From an uncultured Bacilli bacterium (GTDB lineage Bacteria; Bacillota_I; Bacilli_A; RF39; UBA660), in the NCBI GenBank assembly GCA_944372315.1, contig CALVYX010000066.1:1-18762 (forward strand): a stretch of 18,762 nucleotides of DNA, given 5' to 3'. The notes below the pieces were generated by a model. The model was not told where the DNA came from and did no database searches. It worked only from the letters and a program-made list of their open reading frames with translations. The translations under genes were made by a program, and so were the position numbers. Below are positions 6,724-13,594 of the stretch, in pieces (within the stretch, counting starts at the first letter, position 1; every line of letters begins with the position of its first letter).

Positions 6724-7944
6724 ATGAAAAGAATAATTAACTTTATCATTGTTTTAGGAATATTATTTTTGGTATTTCAATTTGGGATTACATTCTTTAA
6801 AAGTAAACATACAGTTGAATATAGTTTAAAAGTGGACAATAAAGAAATATATATTCATGAAGAATATTATAAAGATAAAGAAAGTGATTATTATTTTTTT
6901 AAGTTAGATATTGGTGATGATGATTTTGTTTTTGACATTGATAATAAATTTAATAAACAAAAGAAAATAATTAGTAATATTAAGTTATATGAGAAAGATG
7001 ATTTAGTATGTATTTCTCCTGTTTATATTAAAAACAATGATGATTCACAAGTCTTTTGTAATGTTGATAATGAGCAATATTCTTATACTAGTATTAAAGA
7101 TAAATACAACATAGAAGAGTTTACTGACACATTAGATAATTTTAATGAAAATAAATATGAAGCGACAAATACTACTAATAGTACTGTTGGCAACTCTAAA
7201 GTATACAAAGATAATATGTATACAGATGAAATATTAATTGTATATGAATATAATGACTTATTAAAAATAACAAAACCTTCTAATGAAAGAATCAATTTTG
7301 CTGATTATGATATTTATAATAATGATTTAGGAGTATTAGTTGATAAGTATTATATATTACCTATGTTTGAAAATAGACCAGAATATAGAGGATTTGCTAT
7401 TATTAATATCATTAGTGAAGAGACAGAATACTTATATTTTGATGAACCAGCATCAACTAATTTATATATTAATGGAGTTGTAGATGGTAAATTGTATTTA
7501 TTTGATAAAAGTAATTTAACTCAATATGAAATAGATCCTAACGAAGTAACATATCGTATTACTGGTGATAAATCTACAGGAGCTCAATATTACAATGGAG
7601 AGTGGGAAACTAAAAATATTTATGATTTTTCTAAACAAGAATTAACTTTTAATAGTGATTTTCCAATTGAAGATAATTATGTAAAAGCCTTTGAATCCGG
7701 TAAATACTATTACTACTATAATAATAAAAACGAGTTTTATAAAGTATATAAGAAAGATTTAAATAAAAGAATTTATTTATTTCAATTTGATAATATAAAA
7801 GAAGTACAGTTAATTAGTGACTATATATACTTTATAAGTGATACAACTTTATATCGTTATGATGATACAGGATTAAAGAAAATGTTAACTAATAAAGAAT
7901 TTCAATATAATTATAAGAATATATATAATGCCTATTTTAAATAG
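6724..7944 (+). CDS. Unknown membrane-anchored protein, possible beta-propeller-like exterior
   Basis: ATG 6724 follows GGTGAT a few bases upstream. The 406 residues begin with Lys-Arg and one hydrophobic segment (about 4-24); the remainder, rich in Asp, Asn, Tyr and Lys, would lie outside the membrane. There is no lipobox. The second half contains several short units ending in an aromatic-rich strand (KLYLFDKSNLTQYE, KYYYYYNNKNEFYKVYK, DYIYFISDTTLYRYD), which look like blades of a propeller as in DUF5050-type proteins. This is a weak structural impression, not a firm family match. It contains no obvious enzyme motif and just two Cys (VCISP, VFCNVD, about residues 97 and 115), which could form a disulfide. 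It is monocistronic between two terminators. Function unknown. Confidence 0.6.
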   Translation: MKRIINFIIVLGILFLVFQFGITFFKSKHTVEYSLKVDNKEIYIHEEYYKDKESDYYFFKLDIGDDDFVFDIDNKFNKQKKIISNIKLYEKDDLVCISPVYIKNNDDSQVFCNVDNEQYSYTSIKDKYNIEEFTDTLDNFNENKYEATNTTNSTVGNSKVYKDNMYTDEILIVYEYNDLLKITKPSNERINFADYDIYNNDLGVLVDKYYILPMFENRPEYRGFAIINIISEETEYLYFDEPASTNLYINGVVDGKLYLFDKSNLTQYEIDPNEVTYRITGDKSTGAQYYNGEWETKNIYDFSKQELTFNSDFPIEDNYVKAFESGKYYYYYNNKNEFYKVYKKDLNKRIYLFQFDNIKEVQLISDYIYFISDTTLYRYDDTGLKKMLTNKEFQYNYKNIYNAYFK

Positions 7945-7960
7945 GTACTTTTCTTTTTTT
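7931..7960 (+). terminator. Terminator overlapping the 3' end of the anchored unknown gene
   Basis: CCTATT (7931-7936) and AATAGG (7940-7945) pair around TTA and include the TAG stop codon. A T-rich tract broken by one C follows to 7960. Confidence 0.6.
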
Positions 7961-7966
7961 ATGTCA

Positions 7967-7972
7967 TATAAT
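7967..7972 (+). promoter_or_regulatory. -10 box for the LysM gene
   Basis: TATAAT lies 18 bases before the ATG at 7991, and the ribosome site GGGAGG follows at 7978-7983. No clear -35 box is seen. Confidence 0.45.
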
Positions 7973-7990
7973 TTATTGGGAGGATTTTAA

Positions 7991-8443
7991 ATGGTAGAAA
8001 GATATACAGTTAGAGAAAATGAAACTTTAGATGATGTAGCAAGAAAATTTGGAATATCAACTATTGATATTGTGAAAGCTAATAATCTAGATAGTTATTA
8101 TTTAAATCCAGGAACAGTATTAGTGATTCCTAAAGAAAGTGATAGTGCTTTTCTAGACTACATAATAAAACAAGGAGATAGTCTATATAGTATTGCTGAA
8201 GAGTTTGGGACTGACCCAGTTATATTATCGGAGATTAATGGATTAAAACTATATGACTATATTTATCCTAATCAAATTATTATTGTTCCTAAAGAAAATA
8301 CAAAACTCTATATAACTAAAGAAGGAGATACGATTAATAACTTAATAGAAAAAGGACATTTAACTTTAAATGATTTACCAAAATATAATAAAAATCTTTA
8401 TTTAATACCTGAACAGTTAATCATAAGTGTAGAGAAAAAATAG
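7991..8443 (+). CDS. Three-LysM-domain protein without a signal peptide
   Basis: ATG 7991 has GGGAGG seven bases upstream. The 150 residues are almost entirely LysM modules. The first runs from YTVRENETLDDVARKFG to LVIPKE (about 5-49), the second from YIIKQGDSLYSIAEEFG to IIVPKE (about 57-101), and the third, more degenerate, from YITKEGDTINNLI to LIISVE (about 105-147). LysM binds N-acetylglucosamine-containing glycans such as peptidoglycan. There is no signal peptide, membrane segment or attached catalytic domain. Signal-less LysM proteins are known among spore coat/cortex proteins (SafA, SpoVID class) and cytoplasmic proteins. Which applies here cannot be decided, and no sporulation gene is visible in the window. 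It is a single-gene unit between terminators. Confidence 0.85.
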   Translation: MVERYTVRENETLDDVARKFGISTIDIVKANNLDSYYLNPGTVLVIPKESDSAFLDYIIKQGDSLYSIAEEFGTDPVILSEINGLKLYDYIYPNQIIIVPKENTKLYITKEGDTINNLIEKGHLTLNDLPKYNKNLYLIPEQLIISVEKK

Positions 8444-8475
8444 ACAATCGAATTCTAATATTTGATTGTTTTTTT
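8444..8475 (+). terminator. Terminator of the LysM gene
   Basis: A ten-pair stem (8444-8453 with 8460-8469, one G-T pair) around TCTAAT is followed by six T. Confidence 0.85.
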
Positions 8476-8482
8476 GTGGAAA

Positions 8483-8512
8483 TTGCATTAAAATATATTT
8501 GTATATTATAAT
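8483..8512 (+). promoter_or_regulatory. Promoter of the five-helix membrane protein gene
   Basis: TTGCAT (8483-8488), an 18-base spacer and TATAAT (8507-8512), followed by AAGGAGGG about seven bases before the ATG at 8539. Confidence 0.65.
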
Positions 8513-8538
8513 AATATTAGAATAAGGAGGGTATTGAC

Positions 8539-10140
8539 ATGATCTTAAGAAAACCGTATGCTTTTTTGATTAAAAAGTTTAAATTAATTCACTTAATATT
8601 AACTGGTATTCTTATTTATATTTGTTATAAAAGTTATAAAATTTTATCCTTCTTTAATACTTATATAGCTTCTTCTAGACATGATGTTATTGATGGATTA
8701 AGTGATAATTATTTAGGTCCGTTAGTTTATATAGCAATATTATTTGTTATATTCATTAGTATTTTTATTTTTTTATTAATGAAGAATAAGGATAAGCCAT
8801 ATAAATATTATTTAGCATCTATTATTTATTATTTCATATTAATAGTAGGGTTCGCTTTTATAAGTTTGCAACTGGATAATATATCATACAATAGAATGGA
8901 TACTATGTTATTGAGAATAAGTAGGGATGTATCATTAGTATTATTTTTAGCTCAAATACCTTTTGTCATTATAGCATTCGTAAGAGCAGTAGGATTTAAT
9001 ATAAAAAAATTTAATTTTCAAAAAGATTTGATGGAGTTACAAGTTGATGAAAAAGATAATGAAGAATTTGAATTAGATATTGATATAGACTCTGATGATG
9101 TTAAGACTAGATTTCGTAGAAGGCTTAGAATTATTAAATACGTTTTGAAAGAAAATAAACTAATCGTTTTAACTTTAGTAGGAATAGTTTTAATCGTTAC
9201 AGGTTCTATTTTACATAATACTATGTATGTAAAAAATAAAATATATGAAGAACAAGAGGTATTTAAATCCAATGGATTACAGATGCATGTAATAGACAGT
9301 TACCAATTAGATAATGATACTTTTGGAAATGATATTACAGACGATAAATATAGTTTTGTAGTAGCAAGAATTTACGTAAAAAATATATCTAATAATCCAC
9401 TTTCTTTTAGTACTAGTAATTTTGAATTACGAGTTGGTGATAAAAAATATCGTATTGATAATAAATATAATAATTATTTTACAGGATTGGGAGATACTAG
9501 TGATACTATTCAAGTAGAAAGTAAAAAAGAAGATATCTTTATTTTAGTTTATAGAATAGATAAAGAAGATATAAAGAGTAGTAAAAGATTAGAATTTGTT
9601 AGTGGATATAAAGTAAATGGAATAGAAAGAATCTATCACTATATTAAAGTTGATTTAAATCCTAAAACCAAGGGAGAAGAAGAAAAAATCAAAGAAGTAA
9701 ATCTTAAAGAACAGTTAACTTTTGAAGATAGTATTTTAAAAAATAGTAGTTTTACTATTCAGAGTGTAGAAATAAAAGATAGATTTTTATATACTTATCA
9801 ACAATGTGTAAGACAAGAATGTTATACCTTCAATGATTATATTATTCCAAAAGTAAATACCAGTAGAAATATGACAGTTATGAAGTTAGATTTTGATTTA
9901 TCAATAGATAGTAGTTTACATAATGACAAATTAGAGAACAATTTTATCTCACTATTTGGGCATATTAGATATATAAAAAATGATAAAGAGTATACTCAAA
10001 ACGTAGAGATAGCTGATATTACGCCTGATGTTGTGAAGGAAAGTAAATATTATGAAATCAGTGGAGATACAAAAGATGCCGATAACGTATATTTGGATAT
10101 CATTATTTTGAATAAAGTATACACTTATGTACTTAAGTAA
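8539..10140 (+). CDS. Multi-pass membrane protein with DUF4352-like extracytoplasmic domains
   Basis: 533 residues. Four hydrophobic segments (about 16-31, 60-81, 90-111, 130-150) are followed by an acidic cytoplasmic loop with alternating Asp/Glu (about 165-190), a basic patch (RFRRRLR) and a fifth segment (about 207-226). The rest would be outside the cell: two beta-sandwich-like parts. The first (about 240-375) has the DUF4352 pattern of a conserved strand plus Asn (FVVARIYVKNISNNPLSF), followed by FELRVGDKKYRID. The second (about 385-533) has a Cys pair (QQCVRQECYTF) that could form a disulfide. DUF4352 domains are adhesion- or ligand-binding-like modules of unknown role in Gram-positive envelopes. 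It is a single-gene unit with its own promoter and terminator. Topology is well supported; function is unknown. Confidence 0.65.
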   Translation: MILRKPYAFLIKKFKLIHLILTGILIYICYKSYKILSFFNTYIASSRHDVIDGLSDNYLGPLVYIAILFVIFISIFIFLLMKNKDKPYKYYLASIIYYFILIVGFAFISLQLDNISYNRMDTMLLRISRDVSLVLFLAQIPFVIIAFVRAVGFNIKKFNFQKDLMELQVDEKDNEEFELDIDIDSDDVKTRFRRRLRIIKYVLKENKLIVLTLVGIVLIVTGSILHNTMYVKNKIYEEQEVFKSNGLQMHVIDSYQLDNDTFGNDITDDKYSFVVARIYVKNISNNPLSFSTSNFELRVGDKKYRIDNKYNNYFTGLGDTSDTIQVESKKEDIFILVYRIDKEDIKSSKRLEFVSGYKVNGIERIYHYIKVDLNPKTKGEEEKIKEVNLKEQLTFEDSILKNSSFTIQSVEIKDRFLYTYQQCVRQECYTFNDYIIPKVNTSRNMTVMKLDFDLSIDSSLHNDKLENNFISLFGHIRYIKNDKEYTQNVEIADITPDVVKESKYYEISGDTKDADNVYLDIIILNKVYTYVLK

Positions 10141-10172
10141 AAGAGATATTGATTTAATATTTCTTTTCTTTT
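10139..10172 (+). terminator. Terminator of the membrane protein gene
   Basis: A 12-pair stem (10139-10150 with 10156-10167, one G-T) beginning within the TAA stop, with a T-rich tract after it. Confidence 0.8.
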
Positions 10173-10187
10173 GGAAAAATAAAATGC

Positions 10188-10193
10188 TATAAT
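10188..10193 (+). promoter_or_regulatory. -10 box of the hydrogenase gene
   Basis: TATAAT at 10188-10193, with the TSS expected at about 10200. The -35 position falls in the T-rich tail of the preceding terminator. The box overlaps an upstream in-frame ATG (10192), which rules that ATG out as the start. Confidence 0.6.
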
Positions 10194-10209
10194 GAAAATA
10201 GGTGGTAGT

Positions 10210-11658
10210 ATGAATAAATTTAGATGTGAAATTTGTGGATATATTTATAATTCGATTGGTGAAATAGATCGTTGCCTGTTATGTGATGGGAATAAAAAAA
10301 ATATTCTTCCATGGAATGAAAAAGATGGATTCATTAAAGAAGAACGCGAAAAGAAAAGGGTATGGGTTTCAGAGTTAAATCCAAGTATTGCTAGAATCGA
10401 AGAATTGTGTATTGATTGTGGTATGTGTCAAAGGGTTTGTACAGAACAAATCAATATTTCTTATGATAAGCAAAAAGCTGATAATCCTATTTGTATTAAT
10501 TGTGGACAATGTATTATTAATTGCCCTACAAAAGCATTAGTACCTAAATATGATTATAAAAAAGTTTTAGATTATTTAAATGATACTGATTATATTGTGA
10601 CTATTTCTGTAGCTCCTTCGGTAAGAGTAGCAATAGGGGATTTATTTTGTTTTGAAGAAGGTACTTTCTTAGAAGGTAAGTTAGTAAGTGCTTTAAAAAA
10701 ATTAAAGTTTGATTATGTATTTGATTTAACTTTTGGTGCTGATATGACAATTATGGAAGAAGCAAGTGAACTAATAGAGCGAATAAAAAATAACAAAGAT
10801 CTTCCACAGTTTACATCATGCTGTCCAGCATGGGTTAAGTATTGTGAAATTTTTCATGACGAATTAATACCTAATTTATCTACTACTAAAAGTCCAATCA
10901 GTATTCAAGGTTCTTTAATTAATTCTTATTTTGTGGAATATAACAATATTGATAGGAATAAAATTATTAATGTCATGGTAGCGCCTTGTGTAGCTAAAAA
11001 ATATGAAATAAAAAGAAAAGAATTACTAGGTATGAATTATGTTATTACTACGCAAGAATTAGTTATGATGTTAAAAGAATGTGAAGTAGATTTTAATTCT
11101 TTAAATGATGAGCCTTTTGATTCTCTTATGGAGCGAGGAAGTAGTAGTGGATTAATTTTTGGTACTAGTGGAGGAGTTATGGAAGCATCTCTTAGAACGA
11201 TGTACTATTTATTAACTAAACGAAAAGCGCCAGAAGATTTTTATCGGTTAGAAGAATTAAGGGGAATAGAAGGAATCAAAGAAAAAGAAATCAGTATTCA
11301 TAATTTACATTTTAAAGTGGCTGTGGTTAATGGAATGAAGAATTTAGAAGAAATATTAAAGAGAAAAGAGGAATATGCTTATATAGAAGTTATGAATTGT
11401 CCTGGTGGATGTATTGGTGGAGGAGGTCAACCATTGTTACCAATAAATAAAAATAAAGACTATATAAAAGCAAGAATGAATTCTCTATATCAGAATGATA
11501 AAGAATCAAAAATAAAAGATTGTTACGAAAATAAAGATGTTATAGATGTATATAATTCCTATTTAGGATATCCTTTGAGTAAGAAAGCACTTGAATTACT
11601 TCATACATCTTATAAAAGTAAAAAGAACATGTTTCTAATTTCTACTGAAAAAAAATAA
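10210..11658 (+). CDS. [FeFe] hydrogenase with N-terminal rubredoxin-like and 2x[4Fe-4S] domains
   Basis: Catalyses reversible H2 formation from protons and low-potential electrons in the cytoplasm. ATG 10210 is chosen over ATG 10192 because AGGTGG lies directly before it; this gives 482 residues. In order: a compact rubredoxin-like knuckle (Cys6, Cys9, Cys22, Cys25), two [4Fe-4S] ferredoxin motifs (Cys67/70/73/77 and Cys95/98/101/105), then the H-cluster domain. H-cluster ligands are TSCCPAW (202-208; Cys205 ligand, Cys204 the proton-relay Cys), APCVAKKYE (Cys260), and VMNCPGGCIGGGGQP (Cys397, Cys401). The Ala in TSCCPAW and in APC, where the classical group A enzymes have Gly and Met, resembles the group B (CpIII-like) enzymes; that subgroup call is inference. 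All four ligand cysteines are present, so it should be active if HydEFG, not in this window, is encoded elsewhere. Confidence 0.93.
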   Translation: MNKFRCEICGYIYNSIGEIDRCLLCDGNKKNILPWNEKDGFIKEEREKKRVWVSELNPSIARIEELCIDCGMCQRVCTEQINISYDKQKADNPICINCGQCIINCPTKALVPKYDYKKVLDYLNDTDYIVTISVAPSVRVAIGDLFCFEEGTFLEGKLVSALKKLKFDYVFDLTFGADMTIMEEASELIERIKNNKDLPQFTSCCPAWVKYCEIFHDELIPNLSTTKSPISIQGSLINSYFVEYNNIDRNKIINVMVAPCVAKKYEIKRKELLGMNYVITTQELVMMLKECEVDFNSLNDEPFDSLMERGSSSGLIFGTSGGVMEASLRTMYYLLTKRKAPEDFYRLEELRGIEGIKEKEISIHNLHFKVAVVNGMKNLEEILKRKEEYAYIEVMNCPGGCIGGGGQPLLPINKNKDYIKARMNSLYQNDKESKIKDCYENKDVIDVYNSYLGYPLSKKALELLHTSYKSKKNMFLISTEKK

Positions 11659-11682
11659 ACATACTAAGATGTTTATTTTTTT
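11648..11682. terminator. Bidirectional terminator between the hydrogenase gene and lemA
   Basis: ATAAACAT (11655-11662) pairs with ATGTTTAT (11669-11676) around ACTAAG. A T run follows on the plus side and an A run precedes it, so it serves both convergent genes. Confidence 0.85.
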
Positions 11683-12223
11683 ATAAATTTATTTTTACAT
11701 CTGCTTTTTTTGTTTCTTCTGCTTCAAAAAATTCTTTTTTAGTTAATGCTTTTTGTTTAGCAATTAAACTAGAAGGGAAAGAAACTACCATTTGATTATA
11801 AGCTGATACATTAGAATTATAAACACGTCTTGCTGCTTGTAAATGTTCTTCCACTTCAATTATTGATTTTTGTAAAGTAGTATAAGTTTCACTTGCTTTT
11901 AATTCTGGATAGGATTCTACTAAAAGATTTATTTTTTCTAAATTTTTACTTATTTTATGATTCACCTCATTTTTTTCTTCTAGAGTCATTCCTTTTCTAA
12001 GATTGATTACTTCAAATAATGTTTCTTTTTCATGTTTGGCATAGGATTTAACTACATCTATCATTTTATTTAGGACATCATATCTTTTAGTTAAAGCAAT
12101 ATCAATACCAGAATCTGCTTCATCAATTTTTACAATATATCTATTAAATTTATTTGATATCATAATATACCAAATAAAAGCGATAATAACTATTACTAAA
12201 GCTATTATAATTAAAAATTCCAA
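11681..12223 (-). CDS. lemA: LemA family protein
   Basis: 180 residues, close to the usual LemA length of about 185. There is one N-terminal membrane helix (about 2-21, ILVIVIIAF-like) and then a long helical bundle outside, with the hallmark block KIDEADSGIDIALTKRYDVL (about 32-51), YAKHE, LVESYPELKASE and AARRVYNSNVSAYN. LemA proteins are membrane-anchored four-helix proteins of uncertain function. They are often encoded beside DUF3137 or peptidase genes, as here. The start is TTG 12223 with AAGGAG upstream; no ATG is available near the anchor helix. It lies two bases after the stop of the DUF3137 gene, so they are one operon. The C-terminus is Lys/Glu-rich. Family assignment is firm, role not. 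Confidence 0.9.
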   Translation of the reverse strand: MEFLIIIALVIVIIAFIWYIMISNKFNRYIVKIDEADSGIDIALTKRYDVLNKMIDVVKSYAKHEKETLFEVINLRKGMTLEEKNEVNHKISKNLEKINLLVESYPELKASETYTTLQKSIIEVEEHLQAARRVYNSNVSAYNQMVVSFPSSLIAKQKALTKKEFFEAEETKKADVKINL

Positions 12224-12225
12224 TT

Positions 12226-13131
12226 CTAAACACTCCTTTTAAATAAATCGTTATCTAAATCCAGTATATCTACGAATTCAGTAATGATTTTTATTTCATT
12301 TAATATTTTTTCTTTTTCTTTCTTTAAATCAATTTTTTTATAAATATTAGGTTCAAATAAATCTTTATCATTATGAATACCAACATGCATTTTATTATCT
12401 ATAAAACAGAAGAGTAGATTACCTGTAATTTTTCTATTTAGTTCTTTTATCCTCTCCATTGTATTAGGAGTTAAAATATAAAAAGCATCAAATTCATTTT
12501 CGGCATATACTTTAAATATTTTATTGAACTCTATATCTTCCATTTTTATTCTATGGTATGTTTTAGTACTGAATAAACCACCCCGTGTAGCACCATAAAA
12601 ATTTTTTTCACATATTTGCACATTAGCTTTGAATTTTTTGTTAAAATCGAATATAAACCACTGACCTTTAAAAATAGTTGTATAATGAGTATTACCGTCG
12701 CTATCTTTATGCTTTTCTTCAATTTCAACATCAGAAGAAGAAAAGTTTATATTTTTGTATTTTGCTACTATGTAATCATTAGAACTATAACGATCTCCTG
12801 TTTTCATCATATTAGTTTCACTAATAATATTTTCATGTAATCCAGTATTACTATGATATTGAATATCAGTAAAAAAATCTTTAAATGTTTCTAGAACTAT
12901 ATTTCTTTTGTAAATTGTTTTATAATTTTGACGATCGCTTTGAGTAAGAAAACTGTTAGCGAATACAATAAAAATCATAAATATAGAAAAGAAAAAACAT
13001 ACTTGTATATCTTTATTTACAATAGATAATATTAATGAAATTATAAATAATATAGCACACGATATAAGAACTTTTCTATCTTTTGCAACAATTTTTTTTC
13101 TTAATTGTTCTAATTCGTCTAAATAATTCGT
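12226..13131 (-). CDS. DUF3137 membrane protein, apparently with an ACG start codon
   Basis: The conserved soluble part (FKGQWFIFDFNKKFKANVQI, GLFSTKTYHRIKMEDIEFNKIFKVYAENEFDAFYILTP) identifies DUF3137, a family commonly paired with LemA. The first in-frame ATG is at 12978, but it falls inside a hydrophobic segment. The frame continues upstream for 51 more codons without a stop and encodes NYLDELEQLRKKI, a first membrane helix (about 21-38) and the beginning of the second (about 44-61), the normal N-terminus of the family. The codon right after the excellent AAGGAGGTG (eight bases away) is ACG at 13131, with a TAA two codons upstream. I therefore place the start at 13131 (301 residues). Either ACG is used, or an ATG has mutated. 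With start 12978 the protein would be 250 residues and lack a helix. Confidence 0.75.
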   Translation of the reverse strand, partial: TNYLDELEQLRKKIVAKDRKVLISCAILFIISLILSIVNKDIQVCFFFSIFMIFIVFANSFLTQSDRQNYKTIYKRNIVLETFKDFFTDIQYHSNTGLHENIISETNMMKTGDRYSSNDYIVAKYKNINFSSSDVEIEEKHKDSDGNTHYTTIFKGQWFIFDFNKKFKANVQICEKNFYGATRGGLFSTKTYHRIKMEDIEFNKIFKVYAENEFDAFYILTPNTMERIKELNRKITGNLLFCFIDNKMHVGIHNDKDLFEPNIYKKIDLKKEKEKILNEIKIITEFVDILDLDNDLFKRSV

Positions 13132-13157
13132 ATGTTACACCTCCTTATCTTATAATA

Positions 13158-13166
13158 ATTATAACA
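13158..13166 (-). promoter_or_regulatory. Extended -10 promoter of the DUF3137-lemA operon
   Basis: On the minus strand the sequence reads TGTTATAAT, an extended -10 box, about 27 bases before the ACG start. No strong -35 is visible. Confidence 0.5.
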
Positions 13167-13227
13167 TAGATAGGTTATATTTATAATAACAAGTGCATAA
13201 AATTTATTAATAAAGCAAATACGATAA

Positions 13228-13256
13228 TTGACAAAAATAAGACAATAGTGTAATAT
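13228..13256 (+). promoter_or_regulatory. Promoter of tRNA-Cys
   Basis: A perfect TTGACA (13228-13233), a 17-base spacer and TAATAT (13251-13256). The expected start is about 13 bases before the mature tRNA. Confidence 0.8.
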
Positions 13257-13275
13257 TATAAATGCAATAGCAAAT

Positions 13276-13349
13276 GGGTCTATAGCCAAGTGGTAAGGCA
13301 TGGGACTGCAACTCCCTGAGCGTTGGTTCAAATCCGACTAGGCCCTCCA
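13276..13349 (+). tRNA. tRNA-Cys (GCA)
   Basis: A full cloverleaf is present. The acceptor stem pairs 13276-13282 with 13339-13345 (one G-T pair), the D-arm is GCC/GGC, and the anticodon GCA is at 13308-13310. The T-arm pairs 13322-13326 with 13334-13338 around TTCAAAT, and CCA is encoded at 13347-13349. The discriminator base is T, as required for cysteine tRNA. The top pair of the anticodon stem (13301 and 13317) is a T-T mismatch, a small oddity. It is transcribed alone. Confidence 0.97.
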
Positions 13350-13358
13350 TAAGAACTT

Positions 13359-13388
13359 AAAAAGCAATCGTAATATGATTGCTTTTTT
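13359..13388 (+). terminator. Terminator after tRNA-Cys
   Basis: The stem AAAAAGCAATC (13359-13369) pairs with GATTGCTTTTT from 13377, around GTAATAT. The A/T flanks would also allow it to act on the minus strand after the HD remnant. Confidence 0.9.
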
Positions 13389-13438
13389 AATTATATAAAA
13401 AAATAATAGTTAAAGATGGAATATTAATAAATTCCGTT

Positions 13439-13583
13439 TCAATTATATTGTTCATGGCTTTCTACACAATAACAAATTTCATTTATTTGTTCTTCTTAAA
13501 TGATCAAAATCATGACCACTATAATCATTTTTAAATAATTCTAAAATATGAGGTTTTAATTTTTCTATATAACTTTCTAACAT
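13439..13583 (-). pseudogene. Remnant of an HD-domain phosphohydrolase gene (internal deletion)
   Basis: On the minus strand ATG 13583, preceded by AAAGGCG, opens a 34-codon frame reading LESYIEKLKPHILELF and then SGHDFDHLRR, the start of small HD-type phosphohydrolases with the first metal-binding His. It stops at TGA 13479-13481. In another frame the same stretch continues EEQINEICYCVESHEQYN, ending at TGA 13439-13441. That block (ICYCIxxHExYN) normally lies far downstream in the same family, before the DADNLDAIG motif. The gene has therefore lost its middle, with the HD dyad, and its end. It sits 11 bases after the HAD phosphatase stop and was once the second gene of that operon. Confidence 0.7.
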
Positions 13584-13594
13584 GTTAATCGCCT

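Noticed and set aside
9018..9272. Minus-strand open frame within the five-helix membrane protein gene
   Set aside because: It is a mirror of acidic and hydrophobic codons of the plus gene, with no start signal or family resemblance.
10192..10209. Longer hydrogenase N-terminus starting at ATG 10192
   Set aside because: That ATG overlaps the TATAAT box, and the AGGTGG site points to ATG 10210.
12616..12840. Plus-strand open frame opposite the DUF3137 gene
   Set aside because: The minus-strand frame encodes recognisable DUF3137 sequence; the plus frame has no site or similarity.
13119..13331. Minus-strand open frame across the tRNA
   Set aside because: It overlaps tRNA-Cys and its promoter entirely.
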